A stretch of 35,930 bases of DNA from Nitrospirales bacterium (GTDB taxonomy: Bacteria > Nitrospirota > Nitrospiria > Nitrospirales > UBA8639), in assembly GCA_021604005.1 (NCBI GenBank), contig BQIV01000043.1, forward strand, positions 1-35,930, given 5' to 3'. This document shows positions 1 to 9,017 of this stretch, in pieces; within the stretch, counting starts at the first letter, position 1, and every line of letters starts with the position of its first letter. The notes beneath the pieces were generated by a model. The model had not been told where the DNA came from and searched no databases. It saw only the letters and a program-made list of their open reading frames with translations. Position numbers and translations under genes: made by a program.

Positions 1-132
1 CGCAGCGAGTTAGCCCGCCCCACCAACCGGGGTTCAGCTCATCCGATGAGCCTGGCCTGGGCGTTCATGGTTTTGGGTCCTTTTGCCGAAACAAAAGGGC
101 CTCGGCCGCCGGGACGAACCCCGGCAGGGAGT
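1..132. repeat. Long dispersed repeat, copy 1 (cut by window edge)
   Basis: These bases match 34387-34518 almost base for base, with only a handful of substitutions. The unit contains several hairpins kept in both copies: a GCTCATC/GATGAGC palindrome near 38-52, a 10-base stem GGTCCTTTTG/CAAAAGGGCC at 76-101 with loop ccgaaa, and a GCCGGG/CCCGGC stem just after it. Copy 2 extends further left into a GGGCGGGCT/AGCCCGCCC stem, so copy 1 is probably truncated only by the window edge. The open frames across it look incidental. It may be a structured non-coding or mobile repeat; the function is unknown. Confidence 0.85.
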
Positions 133-428
133 CAAAACTGAAACGACAAAGAACATAGGCAATGAAGGGTAGAGTGGGCCGTGGGTTCGAGCCACATGTC
201 CTCTAACGCAATCGCATCCCCAAAGACTCTCGCGGAACCACGTAGCTTCCAGCCGAATCACCACCACTCACACAACGCGAGGACATACTTCGTTCAGACG
301 GAAGGGCATAGCACGGCTATACGTCTTCATGAAAAGTTGAAAAACTATAAGCCCAAAGATGTTGCCTGTGCCTCCTGTGGTGCGATACTATCTTGACCTT
401 CATTATTATCACCAGAGGAGGAGGCCTT
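133..428. other. Gene-free stretch with one short repeat
   Basis: I see no convincing gene here. Bases 323-350 match 34848-34875 at 26 of 28 positions. Both accessory ends of the window therefore share more than the long repeat: in each, the long repeat is followed some 200-350 bases later by a CGGCTATA-like motif and this 28-base element. The last bases (about 413-424) hold the strong purine-rich ribosome binding site of the next gene. Confidence 0.5.
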
Positions 429-1196
429 ATGGAAAAGTCGGTTATGGATCGAATGAAAACCGGAGTGCCTTTTGATCGTGATATTGAGCGGTTACGAACA
501 CAATTGACGACCTTGAAAGGCTATTTACGAACCGAGCCATCTTCCGAGGACCTGCTGGAGTTTGATTCACAAACGGTCGATCTGATTAGTGATATTTTAG
601 GAAGCTCTTCGCCGATGATCGAGGGATATGAGTATGCCACCGTCGGAGAAGCTGCCGGACTGATGAACTGGCCCGATGAAGCGCCGGAAGGCATGACGCA
701 TGAGTCAGAACGAGAAAATATCCGGCAGCGGTTACGAATTTTAGAGAGTTGCGTGGCGGACTTGGAAGCTCGTCGTGCGGCAGCTACACAAGGAGCTCGA
801 CGAAAACGCGCGTCTGGTCCTCGCGTCGCAGAATATATGTCAAAATCGATTCGGGCTATTCCTATGGAGGCCACACTGAAAGAGGCCGGTCAATCGTTTA
901 CAGACTTGAAAATTGGATCGTTGCTTGTTCAGGGTGGCGATGAATTTATTGGATACATTACCGAGACCGAACTCACCCGAGAGGTCGTTGCCAGAGGGGT
1001 GGATGCCACTACCACTACGGTCAAAACCTGCATGCGAGAACCGGTGATTACGATTGAGAGCAGTGATACGATCGTAGAAGCTGTTCGGTTAATGAAAGAA
1101 AAGGCCACGCGTCATTTGGCTGTGACGGAAAATGATCGAATTATTGGCGTGGTGTCGGTCTCTGATATCTTGCGATACTATTCCGGAGTGAGTTGA
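429..1196 (+). CDS. CBS-domain pair protein with helical N-terminal region
   Basis: A 255-residue soluble protein. The N-terminal half (about 1-125) is rich in charged helical sequence with no domain I recognise. The C-terminal half holds two CBS motifs in tandem, at about 132-190 (beginning PRVAEYMSKSIRAIP) and 199-252 (ending in IIGVVSVSDILRYY). Such Bateman modules bind adenine nucleotides and act as energy or ligand sensors; which ligand is bound here is unknown. The ATG at 429 is preferred over the upstream in-frame start at 393 because a purine-rich AGAGGAGGAGG site lies just before it. The next gene is convergent, and a 7-base-unit palindrome separates the two. Function beyond regulatory nucleotide binding is not assignable. 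Confidence 0.85.
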   Translation: MEKSVMDRMKTGVPFDRDIERLRTQLTTLKGYLRTEPSSEDLLEFDSQTVDLISDILGSSSPMIEGYEYATVGEAAGLMNWPDEAPEGMTHESERENIRQRLRILESCVADLEARRAAATQGARRKRASGPRVAEYMSKSIRAIPMEATLKEAGQSFTDLKIGSLLVQGGDEFIGYITETELTREVVARGVDATTTTVKTCMREPVITIESSDTIVEAVRLMKEKATRHLAVTENDRIIGVVSVSDILRYYSGVS

Positions 1197-1203
1197 GTCT
1201 GAG

Positions 1204-1276
1204 GGTTTAAAGTTGAAAGTTCACATTTCATCGATAATATGTAATGTCCCTTACGTTAAACTTTAGACTTTGATGT
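1204..1276. repeat. Heptamer-unit palindrome between convergent genes
   Basis: The left arm is three 7-base units (ggtttaa, agttgaa, agttcac at 1204-1224). The right arm is the inverted equivalent (ttaaact, ttagact, ttgatgt at 1256-1276), so the arms can pair as a long imperfect hairpin. It sits exactly between two convergent genes and could end transcription from both sides. Similar architecture with a different 7-mer consensus occurs at 20.6, 26.1 and 33.9 kb. Confidence 0.6.
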
Positions 1277-1288
1277 AAACAAACAGTA

Positions 1289-3214
1289 TTACTCCATGCC
1301 TTCGTCGGCGTCGTGTGGTTTCCCAAACGCAAGTCGCCACCAGATGGGTATAAGTCCAAGTCCTGTTGTGAAGACACAGGCACTCCACCCTGTGTCCCAA
1401 GGGAACCACGACGGACTTGGGCTGTGAGCGAAGAACGATCCCACGCCTATCAGAATGCTAAATAGGGATAAGGCAGAGAGGGCTGTTGTCACAAGGGCTT
1501 TCCAGAGTCTTGTATGTGTTTCCTGTGGTGGCACTCCGCATGCTGTGGCAATCGGTCCCCAAAAACCTGGGGGGCGAGCTCTACGATAAAATTTCTGTAA
1601 GTGGGCCTGACTTTCCGGTGGCGTGAGTAGCGCGGTGAGAACGCTCACAAGGGTTGCGCCCAGTGCCATCATCAACATGCGTTGAGCTTCGTCGGTGTCG
1701 GCGGGGTTCCAAATCAAGAGTGGGGCAAGGCTCATAGAGCCGGCAATACTGGCAAGCTCTCCCCAAGCATTCATGCGCCACCAAATCCAACGAAGAATCA
1801 ACGTTGTTCCAATTCCTGCACCCAACAGGAGACTCATCTGCCACGCTGTCTGAATAGAGGCGAGGCCTGGAACAATTACGAGGGCAAGAGCAAGAATGAG
1901 GAGATTGGCTGCACGGGCAATCCAGACAAGAGAGCGATCGGAAGGGGTTCGTTTCAACCATAATGGACAAAGAAACCGTTTGTATATGTCGTTCGTCCAA
2001 TACGACGATCCCCAATTTAAATGGGTATCGATGGTAGATGCGAGGGCGGCGAGCATGCCGACCAGCATGAGTCCACGCAAGCCATGTGGCAATAATTCCG
2101 CGATGCCTTGTACAAACGTGAATTCTCTTTCCGCTGTATAGTTGGCATCGAGGATTCCTGATGGTGGAGGAAAGAGTAGGAGGAGTCCCAATCCTAATGG
2201 AATCCAAATCAGGCTTCGGACGACAACTTGCGAAATGGTAAAGATCACCGCTGCGCGTTTCGCGTCATGGTCGCTCCTGCACGCCATAGAGCGTTGTGCC
2301 AGATACCCGGTTCCGTCGGCATTCATTTGAAAGAGCCATTGCAATCCATAGACGAGCAAGATTGCAACGGATATGTCCTTGGCTTCAGCCGGTGTGAACG
2401 CGACTAACTGAGTGAACGTCAAATTGCCCGGTCCGGTCGGTGTGTACATAGTCATGAGTCGTTCGTGGAGTGAATAGAATCCACCAACATGGTGAAGCAC
2501 ATATCCTGCAAAGATAACGCTGGCGAGCATGGCGATGATGAATTGCACCACATCGGTGGCTACGACACTTCGCAGGCCACCTGTCGTAGAGTACAACAGT
2601 GTGACAAGGACGACGATTCCAATCGAAAGCAGATTATTGGTGGAAAGAATCCAGAGATGATCCGATGAGGATGTATGAATCGTGAATGGCACGCCGATCC
2701 GTTGAACACTGTGCAGAAGAGGATTGTAGAGTACGTGTGGGAGCCACTCATGCCAAAGGAGAAACGGTTCGGCCAGTCTCGTCGCAGCCAGAAGAACCAT
2801 GGCAAGGACCGTACAATTTACGACGGTGCCGAAATAGATTGCCTTGAGGCCTCGAAGGAAGGGCGCGGCTTGACTGTCATAGCGAACTTCAGTGAGTTCG
2901 GCGTCGGTCAGTACGCCGACTCGACGCCAACTTGGCGCGAGGAGAAAGCCCAGCAGCAAAAACGCCATGGCGTAGATCCACAACCTCCAGAGGGAAAAGA
3001 TACCGGCAGTGGCGATAAGTCCGGTCACCAGCAATGGTGTGTCTGCGGCAAATTGAGTGGCAGCCATACTGATGCCGGCTTGCCAGCCCTTTAAGGTTCG
3101 TCCTGCAAGAAAGTATTCTTCAAGGTTTTTCGATGCTATGGACCGGGATCGAAACCCGTTTACCAGAGCGTAGACAATAAATACGAGAAGAATACCGACG
3201 TCTAGTTCATTCAT
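1289..3214 (-). CDS. Sodium/solute symporter family membrane protein
   Basis: A 641-residue polytopic inner-membrane protein with about 13 hydrophobic segments. The N-terminal region (EEYFLAGRTLKGWQAGISM, then a hydrophobic stretch with TQFAADTPL) is typical of the sodium:solute symporter (SSS) family. Motifs such as LYSTTGGLRSVVATDVVQF and LASTIDTHLNWGSSYWTND also match that family, which couples Na+ entry to uptake of a small solute. The extended, partly hydrophobic C-terminus after about residue 500 makes it longer than the usual 480-550 residues. The substrate cannot be read from sequence. The start is the ATG at 3214; no clear Shine-Dalgarno precedes it. It is divergent from the next gene with about 160 bases between them. 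Confidence 0.9.
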   Translation of the reverse strand: MNELDVGILLVFIVYALVNGFRSRSIASKNLEEYFLAGRTLKGWQAGISMAATQFAADTPLLVTGLIATAGIFSLWRLWIYAMAFLLLGFLLAPSWRRVGVLTDAELTEVRYDSQAAPFLRGLKAIYFGTVVNCTVLAMVLLAATRLAEPFLLWHEWLPHVLYNPLLHSVQRIGVPFTIHTSSSDHLWILSTNNLLSIGIVVLVTLLYSTTGGLRSVVATDVVQFIIAMLASVIFAGYVLHHVGGFYSLHERLMTMYTPTGPGNLTFTQLVAFTPAEAKDISVAILLVYGLQWLFQMNADGTGYLAQRSMACRSDHDAKRAAVIFTISQVVVRSLIWIPLGLGLLLLFPPPSGILDANYTAEREFTFVQGIAELLPHGLRGLMLVGMLAALASTIDTHLNWGSSYWTNDIYKRFLCPLWLKRTPSDRSLVWIARAANLLILALALVIVPGLASIQTAWQMSLLLGAGIGTTLILRWIWWRMNAWGELASIAGSMSLAPLLIWNPADTDEAQRMLMMALGATLVSVLTALLTPPESQAHLQKFYRRARPPGFWGPIATACGVPPQETHTRLWKALVTTALSALSLFSILIGVGSFFAHSPSPSWFPWDTGWSACVFTTGLGLIPIWWRLAFGKPHDADEGME

Positions 3215-3373
3215 GGAAGCAAGCGAAATACTGTTGGTTCACACTGTGTGTCGAGTGACTTTGAATGCACGCGATTCGTGCTGGTTTGCACTTTGAAGGG
3301 ATGGTATGAGAAAACATCCTGAGGCGCAAATCTCTCGTGTTGAATTTTCAGAAAACGGAAGTCTCAATTATAC

Positions 3374-4447
3374 GTGGATACATTCGTTCAAATAGTATTA
3401 GTCGTCAGTTTTTTGATTCATAGTGTGCTCAAAAACCTTGTGATCGGTGGTATTCCCATTTTGCTGATGACGCATCATCGTGGGAGGCATGGAGAAGCCA
3501 GGACCTATTACGAATCACTTGCAAAGGGGATGAGTCACGCCGCGCCCATGATCTTTGGGCTTGCAGCGGCATTTGGTCTTGTGCTGTGGGTGAGTGTGTG
3601 GCTGCAGTATGGGTGGACGTTGTCACCGGTGTTTGGGTCGGTGACCTTGGGATGGATGGCTTTGCTCGCGCTTCTGCTTCTGGGATTCTGGGGGGTCACA
3701 CGTGTGTCACGGAGTTATCCAGACGTTTCAGGAACGCAGTGGACGCTGGGGAGTCTTACCTTTTTCTGTATGATCGCCATTACCGGGTTGTTTGTCTCTT
3801 CGCACACGGGTATGTTTGCTTTTCCTCGCAGTGCGGGGACTCTAGTTGCTGGTCAGATGCACGATGTCGGTGGGGCGACATTCTGGCCTCGATTTTTCCA
3901 TTCCATATTCAGCGGGATTGCCATAACCGGAATGACACTCACAATCTATGGAAGTCTTCGGCCGCAATGTCGAGAAGATTCCCAGGTTGACCCGGCTCCT
4001 TATGATACGAGGTTAGTCAGGTATGGCGTGGGGTGGGTTCTTGGGGGCACCGTACCTCAAGTGGTCGTGGGACCATGGTTCCTCTTAGCCTTACCGTCCG
4101 ATGTACGATTTCACTTGGTCGATGGAACAAGTGTGGTTTCTCTCATCTTTTTTGTCAGTTTGACCCTGACCTTACTGTCCTTGGTGTTACTCAATTCGTC
4201 ACTTATGATTCCGCAAAAACGCGGATTGGTCTGGGGTGGCGTGGGAAGCTTGATTGTGACGATGGTGTTCATGGTTCTCATCCGCGAAGAGGTGAGAAAA
4301 ATTTGGATGACGGTGAATGGAGAGCCAACATTCCTCGGTGACCTCTCGTGGCTTGTCGTCATCAGCGTCATGGGAATTATGGGCGTGGGGTTGTATCTTG
4401 GTGGTCGATATGTCACATTATCTCACAGTCGTACAATGATATCTTAA
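3374..4447 (+). CDS. Nine-helix integral membrane protein, unassigned
   Basis: A 357-residue protein with about nine hydrophobic segments (near 4-32, 58-80, 89-108, 126-146, 172-190, 216-240, 248-274, 283-302, 323-345). Histidines lie in or beside membrane segments: H16, H34/H35, H55 and a pair in the MHDVGG...PRFFHS stretch. That pattern is reminiscent of haem-binding membrane subunits such as cytochrome bd-type subunit I, but I see no diagnostic motif and the protein is short for that family. The first available start is the GTG at 3374, since a stop lies upstream at 3341-3343; the Shine-Dalgarno is weak. It is followed by metF 63 bases later on the same strand. Function is unknown; the respiratory link is only a suggestion. 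Confidence 0.7.
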   Translation: MDTFVQIVLVVSFLIHSVLKNLVIGGIPILLMTHHRGRHGEARTYYESLAKGMSHAAPMIFGLAAAFGLVLWVSVWLQYGWTLSPVFGSVTLGWMALLALLLLGFWGVTRVSRSYPDVSGTQWTLGSLTFFCMIAITGLFVSSHTGMFAFPRSAGTLVAGQMHDVGGATFWPRFFHSIFSGIAITGMTLTIYGSLRPQCREDSQVDPAPYDTRLVRYGVGWVLGGTVPQVVVGPWFLLALPSDVRFHLVDGTSVVSLIFFVSLTLTLLSLVLLNSSLMIPQKRGLVWGGVGSLIVTMVFMVLIREEVRKIWMTVNGEPTFLGDLSWLVVISVMGIMGVGLYLGGRYVTLSHSRTMIS

Positions 4448-4510
4448 TATTCTCGGTACCGTGCCGAATAGTAAGGCGTACCCTCCGCATTATCGTAAGG
4501 ATGAGTCTTC

Positions 4511-5413
4511 ATGCATATTTCGGATGTGTTTGCTCAGCATAATCCCGCGATCAGTTTTGAATTCTTTCCCCCAAAAACCGAAGCCGCATCAGAGGAGCTT
4601 TTTCGAACGATTTCCATGTTGATGCCGTTGCAACCGGCGTACGTTAGTGTGACGTATGGAGCGGGAGGGACGACTCGTGAGCGGACGCATGATTTGGTTG
4701 TCAAGCTTCGAAAAGAAACGGATCTGACAATTGTCTCGCATTTAACCTGTGTAGGATCGAGCCAAGACGAAATTAAGCAAATCTTATCCAAGTACGACAC
4801 GCATGGCATTGGCAATATCATGGCCCTGCGTGGCGATCCACCTAAAGGGGAAGTTTATGCCGAACCCCCTCCGGATGGGTTTGCCTACGCTTCCGATTTG
4901 GTCACGTACATCAAAACAGCATTCCCTCAGATGGGTGTGGGCGTCGCGGGGTTTCCGGAGGGCCATCCCGGTACGCCAAACCGATTGACTGAAATTGATC
5001 ATTTGAAAAAAAAGATTGATGCCGGAGCCGACTACATATGCACACAATTATTTTTTGATAATCGTGATTTTTACGATTATTGCGAACGGTGTGAAATGGC
5101 GGGCATCAAGGTCCCAATCATCGCAGGCATCATGCCTATTACTTCTCGAAAGGGAATGAGTCGCATGGCAGAGCTTGCGTTGGGAGCCAGATTTCCGGCC
5201 AAATTACTTCGGGCCATGGAGCGTGCCGAAACTGATGATCAAGCTGAGCATGTAGGCATACATTGGGCGACAGAACAGGTCCACGATCTGATTGATAACA
5301 AAGTCAGAGGCATTCACTTCTACACCTTGAATAAATCCAAAGCGACCTTACGAATTTACCAGTCCCTAGGCATCCGTAGTTCCGACTGCTTCCAACAGCA
5401 TTTTCCGTACTAG
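4511..5413 (+). CDS. metF: Methylenetetrahydrofolate reductase
   Basis: A 300-residue flavoprotein of the MetF family, which reduces 5,10-methylenetetrahydrofolate to 5-methyltetrahydrofolate for methionine synthesis. Family signatures are present in order: ISFEFFPPKT with the conserved Glu17, VTYGAGGTTRERT, the ALRGDPP loop, GVAGFPEGHP, CTQLFFDN and AGIMPITS. C-terminal GIHFYTLNKS is also typical. Length is normal for the bacterial enzyme. The start is the ATG at 4511 with AAGGATGAG upstream. No methionine-type riboswitch is visible in the 63-base leader. Hairpins downstream could end the transcript. Confidence 0.96.
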   Translation: MHISDVFAQHNPAISFEFFPPKTEAASEELFRTISMLMPLQPAYVSVTYGAGGTTRERTHDLVVKLRKETDLTIVSHLTCVGSSQDEIKQILSKYDTHGIGNIMALRGDPPKGEVYAEPPPDGFAYASDLVTYIKTAFPQMGVGVAGFPEGHPGTPNRLTEIDHLKKKIDAGADYICTQLFFDNRDFYDYCERCEMAGIKVPIIAGIMPITSRKGMSRMAELALGARFPAKLLRAMERAETDDQAEHVGIHWATEQVHDLIDNKVRGIHFYTLNKSKATLRIYQSLGIRSSDCFQQHFPY

Positions 5414-5732
5414 ACTAGGACACCTGTAATAAAGATGTCCGTAAGGTGCGTCGAGTTCCCACGTAAGTTGTTCTCTCATGCGCAGCAAGGCTTGGCTGTA
5501 CCGTGTCCTAGCTCACCCTTACGTTGCTAGGGAACACTTTGATCCTCCCCCACAGGATCGGACAGGGAGTTAAGCTGCCTGCTCAAATAAAGATAAAGGG
5601 GTCAGGTCTAGTTTTATTGACTATTAGAGGATTTTCATTGCCTACTTCATGCGATCCGTCAAAATTTTAAAAAGATATTTGACTTTTCCCTTACTCTATG
5701 TAAGGATTATTGAGAAAAGTAAGGAGCTAATT
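5414..5732. other. Intergenic region with several inverted repeats
   Basis: I see no gene here. CTAGGACAC (5415-5423) is complementary to GTGTCCTAG (5503-5511). GTAAGGTG and GTTCCC further in also have complements CACCCTTAC and GGGAAC beyond 5511, so several mutually exclusive folds are possible. A clean small hairpin GATCCT/AGGATC with loop cccccac follows near 5539-5557. The stretch aaaggggtcaggtct near 5595 resembles sequence often seen beside REP-type elements, though I cannot confirm this. The end of the region carries the AAGGAG site of the antitoxin gene. Confidence 0.45.
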
Positions 5733-5972
5733 GTGGCTATTGCAACCCTGACTAGCAAAGGGCAACTCACGTTACCAAAGGAAATTCGCGACCAACTCAA
5801 GCTTGGTCCTGGAGATCGAGTAGAGTTTCTCGTTGGATCTGACGGACGTATTACGGTGTGGCCGGTGACCTCCGATGTCAAGACCTTAAAAGGCATGATT
5901 CCCAAACCCAAGAAACCTGTGACGCTTGAAGCTATGCGAGCGGCTATTCGTCGTCGAGGCAGACGTCGGTGA
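5733..5972 (+). CDS. AbrB/SpoVT-fold antitoxin (VapB/MazE-like)
   Basis: A 79-residue protein with an AbrB-type DNA-binding fold at about residues 3-47 (TLTSKGQLTLPKEIRDQL, then GDRVEFLV and ITVWP). Such proteins neutralise a partner toxin and repress their own operon. The C-terminal basic tail (RRAIRRRGRRR-like) is the likely toxin-binding or DNA-contacting region. The GTG at 5733 is chosen because AAGGAG lies six bases before it; the longer frame from 5649 adds an unrelated hydrophobic extension. Its last four bases overlap the start of the PIN toxin gene, a usual toxin-antitoxin arrangement with translational coupling. Confidence 0.88.
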   Translation: MAIATLTSKGQLTLPKEIRDQLKLGPGDRVEFLVGSDGRITVWPVTSDVKTLKGMIPKPKKPVTLEAMRAAIRRRGRRR

Positions 5973-6367
5973 CGGGAATCGATACCAATGTTCTTGTGCG
6001 CTATTTAGTGCAAGATGACCCACCCCAGGCTAAAGCAGCCACTCACCTTATTGAGAAGGAGTGTACGCGGGAGAACCCTGGATTTCTTAATCATTTAGTT
6101 TTGTGTGAAACGGTATGGGTTTTAGACGGCTGCTATGATCAGTCCAAGGAAAACCTCATCAAAACCCTTGAACAGCTGTTGCGTGTGGCAGAGTTGCGAG
6201 TTGAGTCTTCACATGTTGTGTGGAAAGCTTTGGAAGATTATCGAAAGGGGCCGGCAGATTTTGCAGACTACCTGTTAAGTCGAATTAATGAAGCTTATGG
6301 TTGTTTGACGACAGTCACATTCGATCGTGCAGCAGGAAAATCTTCAGAATTTACGTTATTGAAATAG
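5969..6367 (+). CDS. PIN-domain toxin (VapC-like ribonuclease)
   Basis: A 132-residue PIN-domain protein, the expected Mg2+-dependent RNase toxin partner of the upstream antitoxin. The acidic active-site set is visible: D5 in GIDTNVLVRYL, E47 in LCETVW, D97/D100 in DFADYLL and D119 in TFDR. No catalytic residue is missing and the length is normal, so the module looks functional. It starts with GTG in a four-base GTGA overlap with the antitoxin gene. The RNA target cannot be inferred. Confidence 0.88.
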   Translation: MTGIDTNVLVRYLVQDDPPQAKAATHLIEKECTRENPGFLNHLVLCETVWVLDGCYDQSKENLIKTLEQLLRVAELRVESSHVVWKALEDYRKGPADFADYLLSRINEAYGCLTTVTFDRAAGKSSEFTLLK

Positions 6368-6374
6368 AAATGCT

Positions 6375-6390
6375 CAGACGGAATCGTCTG
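6375..6390. terminator. Small hairpin after the vapBC-like pair
   Basis: CAGACG-gaat-CGTCTG is a perfect six-base-pair hairpin eight bases after the toxin stop codon. No T-run follows, so termination is uncertain. The rest of 6391-6548 shows no gene. Confidence 0.3.
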
Positions 6391-6548
6391 TGGGACTAAA
6401 TGAAAAATTCTGGTGTTGGAAAAGTTAGAGCTTGGCTGGAGCTGGAATAACGGTTTTTCGTTTAGACCTAATACTGATAACATCACCGGCACTGCAACTA
6501 ACACTCCCACGAACTGTTGCGAGTGCTGCGCCAGAGTCGAGTTCGACA

Positions 6549-7394
6549 CTACCGCTCTTCTACATTGTTCTTTCTTCTCTCATGCTCCCACCCAACTTCG
6601 GCCCCCAGGATGAACACCACTGAGGCATAGTACACCCACAGAAAAAAGAAGATGAATCCACTGAGCACGCCGTAAAAGGCCGTCAGTATTTGTGCAAGGT
6701 GGACATACCACGAGAAGACCCACTTCGAAGCTTCAAAGAGGCCGGCAGCTGTGAGCGAGCCTACGAGTAGGGACGTTTGACTCAATCGCGTGGGTGTTGA
6801 AAATCCGTAAAAGAGATAGAACAGTGCTCCCAGGCAGGTGAACCCAAATACTTTTCCAATGACAAACCAGAGTGGCGTTAAGAGTCCTTCGATGGCCGGC
6901 AGGCTCTCTCCATATGATTGGAGAAGACTCAGTGCAGAGTTGACCAACACGATCATGATAATAAGTAAGGACAGCACCACCATGAGTAGAAAATCATTGC
7001 CTTTGCCTTTCAGGAATCCGCGACCCTTTTCCACGTGAAAGACTTTATTGAGCACATGACGGGCTGAAGAAAACACGGCGCTGCTAAACAGAAAAAATAA
7101 AAAGAACCCTGTGAACCCGAGAATGCCGCGATTGTCGATTAACGAAGACAGTAATCCGAGAAAGGGTTCTTGGAATTCCGGGAGCAGACGTTCGATAATG
7201 TCCTGGGCCCATTCCAACGCACGCTCTGATCCGATGAGGGTATAGCCCAATCCTGAAACAAAGAGAACGGGGAGGGGGAGACAGTAGAGAATCAGATCAA
7301 AGGAGAGTCCTGACGCGAGAAACGGGCCGTTATCGGAAAAAAACTTGATCGTCACTCGTTTCAGACTATGCCAAAATCGAATGATGATATTCAT
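6549..7394 (-). CDS. YihY/UPF0761 family (BrkB-like) membrane protein
   Basis: A 281-residue inner-membrane protein with about six hydrophobic segments. It matches the YihY/BrkB family: an N-terminal amphipathic start followed by GPFLASGLSFDLILYCLPL, central AVFSSARHVLNKVFHVEKGRG, and C-terminal VLSGFIFFFLWVYYASVVF followed by LGAEVGWE. The family was once annotated as RNase BN in error; its biochemical role is not established. The start is the ATG at 7394. The gene is convergent with the toxin-antitoxin pair. The 250 bases between this gene and the next minus-strand gene show nothing I can name. Confidence 0.9.
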   Translation of the reverse strand: MNIIIRFWHSLKRVTIKFFSDNGPFLASGLSFDLILYCLPLPVLFVSGLGYTLIGSERALEWAQDIIERLLPEFQEPFLGLLSSLIDNRGILGFTGFFLFFLFSSAVFSSARHVLNKVFHVEKGRGFLKGKGNDFLLMVVLSLLIIMIVLVNSALSLLQSYGESLPAIEGLLTPLWFVIGKVFGFTCLGALFYLFYGFSTPTRLSQTSLLVGSLTAAGLFEASKWVFSWYVHLAQILTAFYGVLSGFIFFFLWVYYASVVFILGAEVGWEHERRKNNVEER

Positions 7395-7645
7395 GTGAGG
7401 AATACAGCGTGCACCATGATGACGAAGCGTTCATGCCTGGGAATGCTTGAACCGGCGGTCTTCAGAGTCTCGAGGTTTTCTTGATTTCTTCTCGTCAACA
7501 TGAGAGGCCTACACGACAGGCGGCGTGTGTCTCCTTTTCCTTATGTTGATGGTAGCACTCTTCTCACCAGTTTGAAATCATGCGTCTTGTTTCAGTATTT
7601 CATGAGGAGTGGGTGTGTTCATGTTTTTGGTCTCGCCGTTTGACG

Positions 7646-9016
7646 TTACTGACGATCGTGTGTGTGCTCGATGAGTTCTTGTATGGTAGGAATTTGTGTG
7701 AGGATTGTCGAGCGAGCTTGGACAACACCGGGTAGTCCGGCTCCTGTAGCGTAGACGAGGCCATGATCCAAGTTTCCGATATGGAGGCGTCCCCGTTCTT
7801 TTCCATGTTGATCGGTTGCTACAATTGTAATCGCGGGCTGGTCTAACCCATATGTGCTGAGTGCCACTTCCTCTTTATCAATACGATGTTCCGCAGGTAA
7901 GTCGGCAAGGCGACTGACCAAGAGTTTCACGGCTTTTTGATTGAGCGGAGTGGCAGGGTCCTCTTCCCATAGCCACGTGTCATTTTGATTAATGAGTCCA
8001 TACCTGTCTTCCGGCGTTGTCACACGTACAATAGTCAGCTCATCAACCGGAATGCCCAATAACCGTTTGTCGCGTAGTCCAAAGAGTCCTTGTGAAACTT
8101 CTTTCACGATTTGTGAATTGACAAGATACAGTGGGTTCTCAGGGGAGGTTTGCGCGTAGGCTTGACCTGCATGTTGATAGAATGAGACCGGGTACGTACG
8201 TTTCTCGGTTTTCATGATGGCTGTGGCGACGGGCTTTCCTAAGGTTTGCAAGAGGGAAAGTTTCTCCTTTTCTGTATCCACAAATTTTTCCGCTTGCAGG
8301 TCTTCCAGGGCCATTAAGAGTATGCCAATGGTCGTTTTGTCGGCTGGTCCTCCTATCGGCTCTTGAAAGCGCCAGTTAGGACTCATGCCATGAATGCCGG
8401 GAACTCGGTGGAGCACGGTTTTTTGATTGTGAGTCTTGAGTTCAACCTGTGTGATATGCGCATGGTTAAAAAAGAGCACATCTTTGAGTCGAAATGTGTA
8501 CAAGTTTTTCTTTGCGAATGTCAGGACATCGAGAGTTGTGAGGACGACGCTATTGTCTGAGGTTTTACGCACGTACAATGACGAAGAAAAGGGACCGGGG
8601 TTTCCTAAGTCAAGCGTGACGGTTTCCTGATTATTCGTAACTGTGACGGTCATATGAGGCGGCTGAAGGCCATATTGCTCTATATTGTCCGTTGCCTGTT
8701 TTTGAATCACCCGTTCTATTTTGCCGAGTGTTAATGCTCGAAGAATTTTTCGGACTTCCCGCCCATCGGCCGGAGCGATTAGCGGTGTGGTAATACTCCA
8801 CCTGCCCCGTTCGCCCTGGTCGAACGTGATGTGTTCCTTAGCCGTTTTGAGTATTAGCTGGGTGATGTGTCGATCATCGAACGGAATAAGTTTTTGCTTT
8901 TCTTTTTTGACCTGCACGGCTTGTTCCGATGCCGGCACATCGACGAAGTACACATAGCCTCCGATCCCCAGTAAGATGACGGCCAGTATGAGCGTCAATC
9001 GATACGAATTCGACAT
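7646..9016 (-). CDS. DUF4340-domain protein of the Gld-like transporter operon
   Basis: A 456-residue protein with an N-terminal membrane anchor (about 7-24, LTLILAVILLGIGGYVYFV) and a large predicted periplasmic part. Repeated blocks (DRHITQLILKT, HITQVELKTH, VDELTIVRVTTP) and two WSI/WRF/WLWEE-type strands are characteristic of DUF4340. The family commonly sits with GldG-like proteins and ABC-2 permeases, as here; the transported substrate is unknown. The start is the ATG at 9016 with GGAG about ten bases upstream. It is the last gene of a minus-strand operon that starts with the ATPase at 12446. Confidence 0.88.
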   Translation of the reverse strand: MSNSYRLTLILAVILLGIGGYVYFVDVPASEQAVQVKKEKQKLIPFDDRHITQLILKTAKEHITFDQGERGRWSITTPLIAPADGREVRKILRALTLGKIERVIQKQATDNIEQYGLQPPHMTVTVTNNQETVTLDLGNPGPFSSSLYVRKTSDNSVVLTTLDVLTFAKKNLYTFRLKDVLFFNHAHITQVELKTHNQKTVLHRVPGIHGMSPNWRFQEPIGGPADKTTIGILLMALEDLQAEKFVDTEKEKLSLLQTLGKPVATAIMKTEKRTYPVSFYQHAGQAYAQTSPENPLYLVNSQIVKEVSQGLFGLRDKRLLGIPVDELTIVRVTTPEDRYGLINQNDTWLWEEDPATPLNQKAVKLLVSRLADLPAEHRIDKEEVALSTYGLDQPAITIVATDQHGKERGRLHIGNLDHGLVYATGAGLPGVVQARSTILTQIPTIQELIEHTHDRQ

Positions 9017-9017
9017 T

